Origin: Terasakiella magnetica
GTDB lineage: Bacteria; Pseudomonadota; Alphaproteobacteria; Rhodospirillales; Magnetospirillaceae
NCBI GenBank assembly: GCA_902729415.1
Contig: LR746520.1
Location: 1-46,218 of the forward strand
Reading direction: 5' to 3'
DNA length: 46,218 bases
Positions within the stretch are counted from its first letter, which is position 1, and every line of letters starts with the position of its first letter. Shown piece by piece: positions 26,765 to 35,857 of this stretch. Both the position numbers and the translations under genes were made by a program. The notes beneath the pieces were generated by a model. It made no database searches. It saw only the letters and a program-made list of their open reading frames with translations, and was not told the DNA's origin.

Positions 26765-26801
26765 CCTGGAATGCTTCGGCGTAAAGCCGATGCGCTCCAG
26801 G
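26765..26801. terminator. Hairpin between convergent crp-like gene and apeR
   Basis: CCTGGA (26765-26770) pairs with TCCAGG (26796-26801), with an inner stem TCGGC/GCCGA around a GTAAA loop and a few mismatches between. It lies between two convergent stops, so it may end transcription from both sides. No T tract is present, so efficiency is doubtful. Confidence 0.4.
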
Positions 26802-26810
26802 AGCGCGGCC

Positions 26811-28034
26811 CTATATCCGCTTGAAGATCAGCGACGTATTGATGCCGCCGAAGGCGAAGTTGTTGGTCATGAAGTGTTCGATCCGCATCCGGCGGGCCGA
26901 GCCCTTGATGTAATCCAGTCGGCCGCAGCGCTCGTCCACATCGACCAGATTGGCGGTGGGACAGAACCAGCCCTCCTTCATCATCTCGATGCCCAGCCAA
27001 GCCTCGATGGAGCCACAGGCCCCCAGCGAGTGTCCAAAATAGCTTTTCAGCGAGTGAATGGGCATGCCCGGTCCGAACACCGCCGCCGTCGCCTGGGTTT
27101 CGGCGATGTCGCCGCCTTCGGTGGCGGTGCCATGGCCGCTGACGAGGCCGATGGCTTCGGGCTTCAATGCCGCATCCTCCAGGGCGAGGCGCAGGGCCAC
27201 CTCCATGGTTGAGGGCTGGGGCTGGGTGACGTGGTTGCCGTCGGAATTGGTGCCGAACCCCACCAGCTCGGCATGAATGCGAGCACCGCGCGCCTTGGCG
27301 TGCTCATATTCCTCCAGCACCAAGGTGGCGGCGCCTTCGCCGATCACCAGCCCGTCGCGGTCGCGGTCATAGGGCTGAGGCGTCAGATGGGGGCTGTCGT
27401 TGCGGGTGGAGGTGGCGAACAAGGTGTCGAACACCGCCGCGTCGGTGATGTCCAATTCCTCGGCACCGCCCGCCACCATGATATCGGCCTTGCCCGCCCG
27501 GATGGCCTCGGCGGCATAGCCGATGCCCTGGCTGCCCGAGGTGCACGAACTGGAGGTGGTGATTACCCGCCCGGTCAGACCGAAGAACAGTCCGATATTG
27601 ACCGCCGTGGTGTGGCCCATCATCTGGATATAGGTGGTGGCGTTGAGCGCCTTGGAGACGCCGTTCATCTTCAACTCGTAAAAGCCCAGTACCGAATCGG
27701 GGCTGCCAAAGGACGAGCCATAGGCCACCCCGGCCCGGCCCGAGCCCAGCACCGGGTGATCCAGCAGCCCCGCATTTTCCAAGGCGCGCTCGGTGGCAAA
27801 GACGGCAAAGCGCGCCACCGGCCCCATGGTGCGGGTCTTCTTGCGCGGCCAGCGCTCGTCCAGGGCAAAGTCCAGGACCGGCGCGCCCAGGCGGGTGTTA
27901 ACACCCTCGAAGCGCTCCCATGCCTCCATCCGGCGAATGCCGGTGCGGCCTTGGCTCATCTGGCCGCGAATGGTCGGCCAATCATTGCCCAGCGCGGTCA
28001 CCCCGCCCATGCCGGTCACCACCACACGCCGCAT
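26811..28034 (-). CDS. apeR: Aryl polyene ketosynthase (ApeR-like, FabF family)
   Basis: A 407-residue beta-ketoacyl-ACP synthase with the full Cys-His-His triad: Cys164 in TTSSSCTSGSQG, His301 in SGHGTATEGGD and His335 in SYFGHSLGACGS. It condenses malonyl-ACP with the growing polyene. In the E. coli system ApeR acts as a homodimer beside the ApeO:ApeC pair. The ATG at 28034 overlaps the apeQ stop by one base (TGATG), and the protein then begins MRRVVVTGMGGVTALG as usual. It is the last gene of the operon. The FabF-like fold alone would also fit fatty acid synthesis, but the setting decides the call. Confidence 0.88.
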   Translation of the reverse strand: MRRVVVTGMGGVTALGNDWPTIRGQMSQGRTGIRRMEAWERFEGVNTRLGAPVLDFALDERWPRKKTRTMGPVARFAVFATERALENAGLLDHPVLGSGRAGVAYGSSFGSPDSVLGFYELKMNGVSKALNATTYIQMMGHTTAVNIGLFFGLTGRVITTSSSCTSGSQGIGYAAEAIRAGKADIMVAGGAEELDITDAAVFDTLFATSTRNDSPHLTPQPYDRDRDGLVIGEGAATLVLEEYEHAKARGARIHAELVGFGTNSDGNHVTQPQPSTMEVALRLALEDAALKPEAIGLVSGHGTATEGGDIAETQATAAVFGPGMPIHSLKSYFGHSLGACGSIEAWLGIEMMKEGWFCPTANLVDVDERCGRLDYIKGSARRMRIEHFMTNNFAFGGINTSLIFKRI

Positions 28035-28762
28035 CACACCATTCCCCCATTGACCGAAATCACCTGCCGAGTGATGTAGGAAGCCTCGCCCGAGCACAAG
28101 AAGGCCACCGCCCCTGCCACCTCCTCGGGCCGTCCCAGGCGTCGCATGGGCACCATCTTCATTACCTCCTCCATCGGCAGATCCTCGACCATGCTGGTCT
28201 CGATCACGCCGGGAGCGACACAATTGACGGTGATGGCGCGTTTGGCCAGTTCCAGGGCCAGGGCCTTGGTAGCACCGATGATCCCGGCCTTGGCCGCCGA
28301 GTAATTGACCTGTCCCCGATTGCCCACCAGGCCCGAGACCGAGGACAAGGTGACGATCCGCCCCCCCTTGCGGGCCGAGACCATGGGCATGATCAACGGC
28401 CGCAGCACATTGTAAAAGCCGTCGAGATTGGTCCCCAGCACAGCGTCCCAATCCTCGTCGGTCATGGCGGGAAAGGCGGTATCGCGGGCAATGCCGGCAT
28501 TGAGCACCACCCCCCAATAGGGGCCGTTGGCCTCCATATCGGCGTCGAGAGCGGCACGGCAGCAGTCGCGGTCGGAAATGTCAAAGCCGATCAGCCGCCC
28601 CGGTTGCCCCCCCGCCGCGCGAATCCGCTCCAGTACCGCCTCGGCCCCCGCCCGGTCGGAGTGATAGTGCGCCACGATAGTAAAGCCGTCCTTGCCCAGC
28701 CGGGACGCGATGGCGGCGCCTATCCCCTTACTGGCCCCGGTGACAAGCACACTCCGCATCAT
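28034..28762 (-). CDS. apeQ: 3-oxoacyl-ACP reductase (ApeQ-like, SDR)
   Basis: A FabG-type NADPH-dependent ketoreductase of 242 residues. The Rossmann motif is VTGASKGIGAAIA (7-19), NAG is at 88-90, and the catalytic Ser141, Tyr154 and Lys158 are in VTLSSVSGLVGNRG and VNYSAAKAG. It reduces each beta-keto group before dehydration gives the conjugated double bond. Its ATG overlaps the apeP stop by 4 bases, and its stop overlaps the apeR start by one base. Confidence 0.9.
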   Translation of the reverse strand: MMRSVLVTGASKGIGAAIASRLGKDGFTIVAHYHSDRAGAEAVLERIRAAGGQPGRLIGFDISDRDCCRAALDADMEANGPYWGVVLNAGIARDTAFPAMTDEDWDAVLGTNLDGFYNVLRPLIMPMVSARKGGRIVTLSSVSGLVGNRGQVNYSAAKAGIIGATKALALELAKRAITVNCVAPGVIETSMVEDLPMEEVMKMVPMRRLGRPEEVAGAVAFLCSGEASYITRQVISVNGGMV

Positions 28763-29220
28763 GGATGTCCCCTTAATTTTTGAAGCACCGCATCCCCGTC
28801 AGCGGGTTGATAAAGGGTGAGCTGCGCCTCGGCCACCACCGCCCCCCTCTGCTCGATACGGCAATCGAATACCGCCATCCCGTCATCGAGAAATACCGCC
28901 TGAGCAACAATTTCCAGCCGGTCCCCCGCGCCAAAGCCCGCTACCAAGGCCCGGTAGTCGCGGCTGCCCAGCAAAAAGCCCAGCCGTGCCGGTTGTCCCG
29001 CCGCCAGGGCCTTTGCCCCGGCAAAGACGCCGCAGGTCTGGGCCATCAGTTCGATCCCCACATGGGCAGGCAACTTTTCCCCATCCCAGAACGGATGATC
29101 GGAGCGGATGGTGACCGCCGCCCGCGCCCCGGTCTCATCGGCATCCAACACCTCATCCAGCAACACCATGGGAGGCGCGTGGGGCAACAGCCGCTCCAGG
29201 GGCCAGGGGCAAGGCATCAT
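28759..29220 (-). CDS. apeP: Hot-dog dehydratase subunit (ApeP-like)
   Basis: A 153-residue hot-dog fold protein of the COG4706 kind. The motif GIELMAQTCGVFAG (55-68) has the FabZ/FabA catalytic-acid position as Glu57, while the usual HFPGxP histidine motif is absent. This fits the E. coli scheme, in which ApeP pairs with ApeI to form the dehydratase. The ApeI-like partner is here the C-terminal domain of the protein encoded at 35848-37488. I chose the ATG at 29220 because it overlaps the apeO stop as ATGA, the rule in this operon. A start at 29238 is possible. Confidence 0.85.
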   Translation of the reverse strand: MMPCPWPLERLLPHAPPMVLLDEVLDADETGARAAVTIRSDHPFWDGEKLPAHVGIELMAQTCGVFAGAKALAAGQPARLGFLLGSRDYRALVAGFGAGDRLEIVAQAVFLDDGMAVFDCRIEQRGAVVAEAQLTLYQPADGDAVLQKLRGHP

Positions 29221-30356
29221 CTCAGCACCAGCGTGCAATTACTGCCCCCGAAGGCAAAGGAATTGCTGAGCCCGGCTCCGGGAGGCAGCGGCGTGCCCGG
29301 AGCCGCCAGGGCCAGTGGCGCCAGATCGGGATCTGCCACACCGTCCCAAAGATGGGGCGGCACAACCCGTGCGGGGTTGAAATATCGGGACAGGGTCAAC
29401 CACACAAAGGCGGCCTCCACCGCCCCTGCCGCCCCCAGGGTGTGGCCGGTCAGGGCCTTGGTGGAGGAACAGGCCACCGACAGCCCCAGCAGTTCGGCCA
29501 CCGCCTTGCTTTCCATGGCGTCGTTCAAGGGTGTGGCGGTACCGTGGAGATTGACATAGGCGATGCCACCCGGCTCCAACCCGGCATCGGCCAGGGCGCG
29601 GCGCATGGAGTCCAAGGCTCCGGCACCGCTGGGGTCGGGGGCGCTGATATGATGGGCATCGGAACTTTCCCCCACTCCCAGCAACGCTACGTCACCCGGA
29701 TCGCGGGTCATCAGGAACAAGGCCCCGCCTTCGCCGATGGTAATGCCGTCGCGGTTGCGGCTCATGGGGTTGCACAAATCGGCAGCAACCGATTCCAGGG
29801 CGCTGAACCCGGCCTGAGTCAGACGGCACAAGGTATCGGCGCCACCTGTAATCACCGCATCGGCCATTCCTTGGCGCAGCAGCCGCCGTGCACTGGCCAT
29901 GGCCTTGGCGGCCGAGGAACAGGCCGTCGCCACCACCCAGGCCGGGCCGGAAATCCCCAAGTGACGGGCAATGAACTCGGCCCCACTGCCGGTCTCTTGC
30001 CGGGTATAGGCATAATCGGCGGACAGCGCCCCTGTCCGGTGATAGCAATCCACCGCCACCTCGCCCTCGGCGATGCCCGAGGTACTGGTGCCGATCACCA
30101 CCGCCACCCGCTTGGGGCCATAGTGCCCGATGGCGGCGGCGATCTCGGCCTCCATCTCGTTCAGCAAGGCCAGCAGCAAGCGGTTATTGCGGCACTCCCA
30201 GGCGGACAGAGCGGCGGGAAGCGGTGGCAGCTCTCCTGGAATCCGGCCGAAGGGCTGCGGACGCAGCCCGGCGAACAGCGCCTGTGCCGTGGCGGCTTTG
30301 CCCTGTCCAAGGCCACTGGCGATCCCGAGGGCGTTGAGGAAGACCGTCTTGCTCAT
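29217..30356 (-). CDS. apeO: Aryl polyene ketosynthase (ApeO-like)
   Basis: A 379-residue KS with an intact triad: Cys146 in VATACSSAAKA, His271 in NLHGTATPLND and His305 in ALTGHTLGAAG. In the known system ApeO is the catalytic half of a KS:chain-length-factor pair with ApeC. The start at 30356 overlaps the upstream stop (ATGA); the frame stays open upstream but enters the apeN region. The N-terminus MSKTVFLNALGIASG is normal for the family. It is encoded in the same operon as the putative ApeC at 39305. Confidence 0.88.
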   Translation of the reverse strand: MSKTVFLNALGIASGLGQGKAATAQALFAGLRPQPFGRIPGELPPLPAALSAWECRNNRLLLALLNEMEAEIAAAIGHYGPKRVAVVIGTSTSGIAEGEVAVDCYHRTGALSADYAYTRQETGSGAEFIARHLGISGPAWVVATACSSAAKAMASARRLLRQGMADAVITGGADTLCRLTQAGFSALESVAADLCNPMSRNRDGITIGEGGALFLMTRDPGDVALLGVGESSDAHHISAPDPSGAGALDSMRRALADAGLEPGGIAYVNLHGTATPLNDAMESKAVAELLGLSVACSSTKALTGHTLGAAGAVEAAFVWLTLSRYFNPARVVPPHLWDGVADPDLAPLALAAPGTPLPPGAGLSNSFAFGGSNCTLVLR

Positions 30357-30898
30357 GGGGCCACCGTTACCGAGCGGATTTCCAGTTCGTAGTCCCAGGC
30401 CAGATTGCGCAGCCGCGCGGTACCGCTCCACGGCTCGCCCTCCCACAAGACTTCGATGACATCACCGATACGGCGTTGGTGGCCAGACTGGCGAACAGCG
30501 CCGTCCAGCGCCCGGCGCAGCACCGCTTCCGGCCAGAAGATCATCACCATATCGGCCAGGATATTCTCGGGCCGCAAGCCCTCGGGCAGCCACGCAGCCC
30601 GCTCCACCGCCACCCGGCCGGGAACCCAGGTGAGGGTCAGAGCACGGCGGCCCATGGAATCGGTCCCTACCATCAATACCCGCTCGGAAGTTACCGACAG
30701 CCGGGCCTCGAAGGTGAAGGTCTCGGCACCATGACGGGCCGAGATCATCTGAAAGGCCTCGACGGTGCGGCCCAGATCGCCCGGCGCAGGCAAGGCCAGA
30801 CTCAGGCCCGGCGCCACCCGCACCCGGTCGGTGGGAGTCTCCATGGGAGCGGCACAGGCGCCGCACAACACAGCGAGAACAACGAAAAGACGGGTCAT
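30353..30898 (-). CDS. apeN: DUF3261 lipoprotein (ApeN-like), likely own cistron
   Basis: Residues 778-958 of the longer frame, 181 residues if started at the ATG at 30898. This start gives a textbook lipoprotein signal: MTRLFVVLAVLCGACAAP with lipobox LCGAC. The rest matches the DUF3261 family of aryl polyene clusters (LSVTSERVLMVGTDSMGRRA, NILADMVMIFWPEAVLRRA). A lipobox 778 residues inside a fused protein could not be processed, so separate translation is likely. No strong ribosome site is visible before the ATG, which fits coupling to apeM if their junction is really ATGA. Confidence 0.7.
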   Translation of the reverse strand: MTRLFVVLAVLCGACAAPMETPTDRVRVAPGLSLALPAPGDLGRTVEAFQMISARHGAETFTFEARLSVTSERVLMVGTDSMGRRALTLTWVPGRVAVERAAWLPEGLRPENILADMVMIFWPEAVLRRALDGAVRQSGHQRRIGDVIEVLWEGEPWSGTARLRNLAWDYELEIRSVTVAP

Positions 30899-33229
30899 GG
30901 GCTTTCGGAGCGAATGAAACCGGGCGGACCATACACCACTTTCCGGCGGTCCTCTATCGGCGCGTCGGCCGCCCCCCATGGGGGCCAACAGGAAGGCCAG
31001 CAGGACCCCAACCAGCATGGTGGCGCCAAAGGCCCGCACCCCGGCTACCGCGCTGAACGCCAGCAGACCAAAGGATAAAAGTGTAGTCAGCATCGCCAGC
31101 CCCACCGAAACCAGGGTGACGGAGTCGCGTCTTTCACGGTCCTCGGCAGCAAAGACACCGTAATCGGTGGCGATGGACAGCACCAGCACCAGGGCCATGG
31201 CGCCGAAGAAACTGAACGCCACCCCCAGCAGGGCCAGCAGCAGCGGCGCCAGCACCACGGCCCCCAGGGCCGAAGCCATGACCAGCGCCCCACCGCGACG
31301 GCCATAGCGCCCCATCAGCAGCGGCAGCATCAGCGCCGCCGATACCGCCAGCAATCCCATGGCCCGCAGCCGGTAGGCGTGAAGCACGGCATTGATGTCG
31401 CCAGTGGGATCGATCAGACGGACGCCCTCGATCCCGTCCGCCGCCCGTGACAGCATCTCGGGAGCGGGGGCGCCATCCACCGCCACCATATGGGTCGCAC
31501 CGTCCAGCGCCAAGGCGTCGAGCATGGGCAAGGCCCCGGTGGCGCGCAGATCGGCCAGAGTCAGGGGGCGGCCGGGCGGCTGGGCGGGCTCTGCCGCTGC
31601 CGTCATGCCGAGTTGAGCGCGGAAGGCGGCAAGATGAGGGGCAAGCAGAGTACGCTCGACCAGAGCGGCATCCTCGCCTTGGCGCCGGGCCGAGGGCACA
31701 AAACGGGCGGGCGATTGCCACGACACCCCCAATGCCCCCAGTCGGTCGCCCAGGGCTTCGTCGCGTTGCAGCGCCTCCTCCTCATCGCGGCCTTGCACCA
31801 GAAAAAAACGGGTGGGCTGGCCCAGGCCGGTCAGGCGCTGAATCTCCGCCTGCTCGGCCAGCAGAACCGGCGACAATCCCTGCTGGCGGCGGACGTCGTC
31901 ATCGGTCTCCAGCCGCGCCAGTCCCGCCAGTCCCAACACCAGGGCCAACCCGGCCAGAACCCGTCGCGCCCCCGCCCGGCGGCGTTCCGTCCACAGCGCC
32001 CACAGGCCCTCGGCCAGACGGCCCAGGCCCGGCGGCAGCGGCCTCGGCCCGCAGCGCTCCAACAACGGGAACCACAGCACCACGGTCAGGAACGAAGCCA
32101 AGAGCCCGATTCCGGAAAACACCGCCACCTGTTTGAGGCCGGGGAAAGGCGACAGCGCCAAGGTGGCATAGCCGATCACCGTGGTGATCATGCCGAGCGT
32201 CATACCCGGCATCACCGCCGCCAGGCGCTCGGATGGGCGGGTGCGCGGGGTGAAGATCTGACCGAAATAAAGCAAGGCGTAATCCACCGCGATACCGATC
32301 AGGCTGGCGCCGAACATCTGCGCTGCCACATGCAGCGAACCGAACACCGCCAGACATACCGACAGCGCCGCCAGCAAGCCGACACCGATGGCGGCGACGG
32401 CCAGCAGCAAGGGCTGGAACGAGCGGAATACCGCCACCACCAATACGATGGTGCCCAGAAGGGAGAAAAGGCCGATGCGGACGCTTTCCTCCATGGCCTG
32501 GCGCGCCCCGGCCTCGGCGAAGAACACCGCCCCCAGGCGCAGAACGCGGTATCCGGGCGTGCGGTCCGCGGCGCCGCCTTCTACCGCCTGGACAAAGCGG
32601 CGCTGAAAGTCGAGGTCGGTGGCGCCGCCCGCCAACCGCCCCGACAACAGCACCCAGGTCAAGCCGTCCGCAGTGACGCTGGGCCAGCCGTCGTCCAGCA
32701 CCAGCCGGTTGGCGGGTACCGGCAGTTGTCCGAGAAAGGCCGGAAACAGCATGAAGGGATCACGAGCCAGCAGGCGGGAATCAGCCATCCCGGCAAAGCC
32801 GAAGATCTGCGACAACGCCCGTGTCGCCAGACTCTCGCCCCGCTCGGCCAGCAAGGCGCGGCGATCGGCCTCGCCCAGCAAACCGGCGCGATGGGGAAAC
32901 AGTACCGTGCCCAGACGCTTGACGGCGGCGTCGCCGGGAATGTCGAAGACCGGCGACAGCAGTCCCGCCGCCACCAGACTTTGCCGCAGACGCTCGGCCT
33001 CGGCACGGGCGGCACGCCGCTCGGGATGGCCGATCAGCACCACCACCCGGTCGGCCAGCGAGCGCGCCACCTTGTCCTTGGCGGCCTGAAGCGCCGGATC
33101 TTGATCTTCCCGCGGCAGCAATGCCATGAGGTCCGATTGCAACGGTAAGCCGCCTCGGGCCACGCTTGCCACATGCCCGCCCATGCCCAGGACCAGCAGC
33201 AGCCAGACCAGGGCCAGCACCCGTCTCAT
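30353..33229 (-). CDS. apeM: MMPL/RND exporter (ApeM-like) read in frame with ApeN
   Basis: As sequenced, one 958-residue frame. Residues 1-751 are an RND/MMPL exporter: TM1 at about 4-22, a large periplasmic domain, TM block about 250-400, a second periplasmic domain and TM block about 630-750 ending LLAFLLAPM. It should move the lipid-linked aryl polyene toward the outer membrane with the LolA-like and lipoprotein partners. Residues 752-777 look non-native, and the ApeN lipoprotein begins at residue 778. A G6 tract lies at 30972-30977. Removing one G would make the frame end in a TGA that overlaps the apeN ATG as ATGA, as between its neighbours. I therefore suspect a frameshift or sequence error rather than a real fusion. 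Confidence 0.8.
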   Translation of the reverse strand: MRRVLALVWLLLVLGMGGHVASVARGGLPLQSDLMALLPREDQDPALQAAKDKVARSLADRVVVLIGHPERRAARAEAERLRQSLVAAGLLSPVFDIPGDAAVKRLGTVLFPHRAGLLGEADRRALLAERGESLATRALSQIFGFAGMADSRLLARDPFMLFPAFLGQLPVPANRLVLDDGWPSVTADGLTWVLLSGRLAGGATDLDFQRRFVQAVEGGAADRTPGYRVLRLGAVFFAEAGARQAMEESVRIGLFSLLGTIVLVVAVFRSFQPLLLAVAAIGVGLLAALSVCLAVFGSLHVAAQMFGASLIGIAVDYALLYFGQIFTPRTRPSERLAAVMPGMTLGMITTVIGYATLALSPFPGLKQVAVFSGIGLLASFLTVVLWFPLLERCGPRPLPPGLGRLAEGLWALWTERRRAGARRVLAGLALVLGLAGLARLETDDDVRRQQGLSPVLLAEQAEIQRLTGLGQPTRFFLVQGRDEEEALQRDEALGDRLGALGVSWQSPARFVPSARRQGEDAALVERTLLAPHLAAFRAQLGMTAAAEPAQPPGRPLTLADLRATGALPMLDALALDGATHMVAVDGAPAPEMLSRAADGIEGVRLIDPTGDINAVLHAYRLRAMGLLAVSAALMLPLLMGRYGRRGGALVMASALGAVVLAPLLLALLGVAFSFFGAMALVLVLSIATDYGVFAAEDRERRDSVTLVSVGLAMLTTLLSFGLLAFSAVAGVRAFGATMLVGVLLAFLLAPMGGGRRADRGPPESGVWSARFHSLRKPMTRLFVVLAVLCGACAAPMETPTDRVRVAPGLSLALPAPGDLGRTVEAFQMISARHGAETFTFEARLSVTSERVLMVGTDSMGRRALTLTWVPGRVAVERAAWLPEGLRPENILADMVMIFWPEAVLRRALDGAVRQSGHQRRIGDVIEVLWEGEPWSGTARLRNLAWDYELEIRSVTVAP

Positions 33230-33810
33230 TTCCCGACCCGCTCCAGCAGGGCGGCATCATCGGCGCCCAGCGGCCCACCGCCCAGGGACTGATCCAGGAA
33301 GGTCAGGCGGTCGAAATCCCCCCCCGGCTTGGCGATCTCGACCTCATCGACGAACTGGCCAAGTTTGGCGGTGATGCCCGCGATCTGCGATGCGGCGGGG
33401 TCGTCGCCCCCAAGGGGGCTGAGTTTTATCGCCGCCCCCTGGCGCATGACCTGGAAGCTGCCTTCCAACGCCCGCCAGTCCCCTGCCAAGGCCCCCGCCA
33501 TCATGTCGTAAAGCCGGGTCAGGAACGGCAGACGCTGGGCGGGCAGGCGGGTGGTCTCGGTGCCGCCGACGCTTTGCAGCAGCCCGGCGGGGCTGACCAC
33601 GGTGGTGATGGGAAAGGGGGTCTCGGCCCGCCAGATCAGCCCCCGTCCCGGCGCGATCACAAAACTGCCGGCCGAACGCAAGGGGGCGGCAAAGCCGGTG
33701 AGATGACGCTCCTGGACGAAACGGCCCCGCAGCACGTCGCCATCCTTCAGCACCGTCTCGGAAGCGGCGGGTGCCGCCAGCAGGCAGAACGCAACCAGCC
33801 AGCGCCTCAT
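33226..33810 (-). CDS. apeL: LolA-like outer-membrane carrier (ApeL-like)
   Basis: A 194-residue LolA-related periplasmic protein with a signal peptide (MRRWLVAFCLLAAPAAS). The lipid-binding half-barrel is seen in LRGRFVQERHLTGFAAPLRS, SFVIAPGRGLIWRAETPFP and the C-terminal FDRLTFLDQSLGGG. It probably carries the aryl polyene lipid across the periplasm. The ATG at 33810 overlaps the thioesterase stop (ATGA), and its own stop overlaps apeM in the same way. An in-frame ATG at 33861 is rejected because it puts charged residues before the signal. Confidence 0.87.
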   Translation of the reverse strand: MRRWLVAFCLLAAPAASETVLKDGDVLRGRFVQERHLTGFAAPLRSAGSFVIAPGRGLIWRAETPFPITTVVSPAGLLQSVGGTETTRLPAQRLPFLTRLYDMMAGALAGDWRALEGSFQVMRQGAAIKLSPLGGDDPAASQIAGITAKLGQFVDEVEIAKPGGDFDRLTFLDQSLGGGPLGADDAALLERVGK

Positions 33811-34217
33811 GTCTTCACCTCGGCGACCTTGTCGATCAGAATGGCAGGGGATTCCAGACACAGCTCACCACTGGCGGCCTCCACCGCCACCTGGGTGGTG
33901 GAGGCTTTGGTCAGCACCTCGCCGCTGGCCGCGTCGAAGATGCGGTAATCGATCTTCAGGCGGTTCTCGTATTCCACCAGCGTCGCCTCGACCCGGATCT
34001 CCTGGGCAAAGCGGACCGGCCGCACATACTTGATGCGCAGATCGACGATAGGCCAGACATAGCCCGACGCCGCCATCTGGGGATAGTTGTAGCCGATACG
34101 GTCCAGCAGGGCGCACCGCGCCTCTTCCAGATAGCGGGGGTAATTGCCGTGCCACACCACCTGCATGGGATCGAGATCGTAGAACTGCGCCTTGAGGGTG
34201 ACGGCGGTGGAAATCAT
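33807..34217 (-). CDS. apeK: Hot-dog thioesterase (ApeK-like, YbgC family)
   Basis: A 136-residue acyl-CoA/ACP thioesterase of the 4HBT type. The catalytic segment is FYDLDPMQVVWHGNYPRYLEEAR (split by position: Asp14 region and WHGNY at about 22-26). It may release or proof-read the polyene chain. The ATG at 34217 overlaps the stop of the glycosyltransferase gene by one base. It ends with ATGA into apeL. The frame is open far upstream over the glycosyltransferase gene, but only this part has family sense. Confidence 0.88.
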   Translation of the reverse strand: MISTAVTLKAQFYDLDPMQVVWHGNYPRYLEEARCALLDRIGYNYPQMAASGYVWPIVDLRIKYVRPVRFAQEIRVEATLVEYENRLKIDYRIFDAASGEVLTKASTTQVAVEAASGELCLESPAILIDKVAEVKT

Positions 34218-35857
34218 CAAACGGCATCCTCTGCCCAGAAATCGAAGAAGTTGTACCACTGCAAGGGAGCCGCGCGGCACTGGGCCTCCAGCCGGGCGGC
34301 ATAGGCGGCGGCATAGGCCGCCAGAGCCTGCCCGCGTCCGATCCGGGGCAGATCGATCCGCTCGGCGAAGGGCTCCAGGGCCAAACACCAGCGCCGCCCC
34401 GCGCCACGGGTGCAAAACAGCAGATGCACTGGACAACCCAACAGCGCCGCCAGGATATAAGGCCCCTGGCTGAACGCCGCCGCCGCCCCCAGGAAGGGAA
34501 CCCGCGCCACCCGCCCCGCCGACAGTACCGGCACCCGATCCCCGGCGATGGCCACCCACTCGCCGCGCTCGATACACTCTTTCAGGCGGATGGCGGTGTC
34601 GGGACCGATCTCGGTGACCTGGATCATACGGGCGGCAACCGCCGGATTGAACCCGGCCACGATCCGGTTGTAGTTCTCGGCATGGCGGGTATGGACCAGG
34701 ATGGTCAGGCGCTGGCGCAAGGACGGCGCCATCAGGGCACGGGCCAATTCGGCATTCCCGTGGTGAGAAACAATCAGCAGCGCCCCCCGAGGGTCGGCGG
34801 CCATGCGCTCCAGCCCGGCGGGATCGGCGCTTTCCAGCGCGGTGGGTGCTATCCCGCCCGACCATGCCGCCAGCACGTCCAAGGCCCGCCCGGCGAAATC
34901 GAGGAAATGGGCGAAGCTTTGGCCCAGGCCACCGGGCTGGCGCCGCCACACCCGCCCGAGATAGGCCCGCGATGCCCGGCGTTGGGCCGTGCCTGTCAGA
35001 AAGAAGTAAAGGACGACGGGCGCCAGGACCGCCATGCAGCCGCGCCGTCCCAACAGACGATAGCAGGCGGCGACCAAGCGCAGGCCCCACAAAGCGCCGC
35101 GCTCGGCCATACCCGCCCAATGGCCGGAGGCGGGCATCCCGCCCAGGAGCAGCCGCGCCAACATGACGAGGACCAACCGCGTGTGCATCTTCGAGATCCG
35201 CAGATTATCCTTCCACATGCGGAAGTTCGAGATGTTGCCGGGGGGATAGATCACCGCCACCGGCACCATTACCGGCAGGGTGCCGCGCCAGAACAGCCGC
35301 ACCATCACATCGGTATCGAAATCCATACCCAGGCCGACGGCCTCGTCTTCGGTCAGCCGCAGCAGTGGCTCCAGGGGATAGACGCGGAAACCGCACATGG
35401 AATCGGTGATGCGGAACGACAGGGTCTCGATGAACACCCAGACATGGGTGATCCAGCGCCCGATCCGCCGCCCCAGCGGCATGCTGCCGTCATAGCGTGG
35501 CTGGCCGCTGATCAGGCAGTCCGGGTGGGCCGCCGCCGCCGCCAGCAGCGCAGCCAAAGCCCCCGGATCGTGCTGGCCATCGGCATCGACCTGCACCGCA
35601 TGGGTAAAGCCCCGCTCCCGCGCCAGTCTGGCCCCCGCCAGCACGGCGGCACCCTTGCCGCCATTGACGGCAAGCCGCATCACCTCCACCCCGTGGGCCG
35701 GATCGTCAAGCGCGGCGATGGCCGAAGCCGCGGGCTCGGCGCTGCCGTCGTCGATGATCAGAACCAATAATCCATGGGCACGTAACGCCGCCACCACCCC
35801 CGGCAGGGCAAGATGGTGATTGTGGCTGGGAACCACGGCGCAGAAATTCAGCTCCAT
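34217..35857 (-). CDS. apeJ: GT2 glycosyltransferase-acyltransferase (ApeJ-like)
   Basis: A 546-residue two-domain protein. Residues 1-230 are a GT2 glycosyltransferase (AVVPSHNH, DDGS at 36-39, QVDADGQHDPGA at 89-100). After a hydrophobic stretch, residues about 280-546 are an LpxL/HtrB-like acyltransferase with SHHGNAE (HX4E) and GDRVPV. It probably attaches the aryl polyene to a sugar/lipid anchor. The ATG at 35857 is chosen because it begins MELNFCAVVPSHNH, the usual GT2 start; an upstream GTG at 35875 is weaker. It overlaps the ligase gene by 10 bases. Confidence 0.88.
   Translation of the reverse strand: MELNFCAVVPSHNHHLALPGVVAALRAHGLLVLIIDDGSAEPAASAIAALDDPAHGVEVMRLAVNGGKGAAVLAGARLARERGFTHAVQVDADGQHDPGALAALLAAAAAHPDCLISGQPRYDGSMPLGRRIGRWITHVWVFIETLSFRITDSMCGFRVYPLEPLLRLTEDEAVGLGMDFDTDVMVRLFWRGTLPVMVPVAVIYPPGNISNFRMWKDNLRISKMHTRLVLVMLARLLLGGMPASGHWAGMAERGALWGLRLVAACYRLLGRRGCMAVLAPVVLYFFLTGTAQRRASRAYLGRVWRRQPGGLGQSFAHFLDFAGRALDVLAAWSGGIAPTALESADPAGLERMAADPRGALLIVSHHGNAELARALMAPSLRQRLTILVHTRHAENYNRIVAGFNPAVAARMIQVTEIGPDTAIRLKECIERGEWVAIAGDRVPVLSAGRVARVPFLGAAAAFSQGPYILAALLGCPVHLLFCTRGAGRRWCLALEPFAERIDLPRIGRGQALAAYAAAYAARLEAQCRAAPLQWYNFFDFWAEDAV

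Noticed and set aside
28034..28517. A 568-residue ketosynthase with a long N-terminal extension
   Set aside because: The extension is another frame of the apeQ reductase gene; the start at 28034 gives the normal ketosynthase N-terminus and a TGATG junction.
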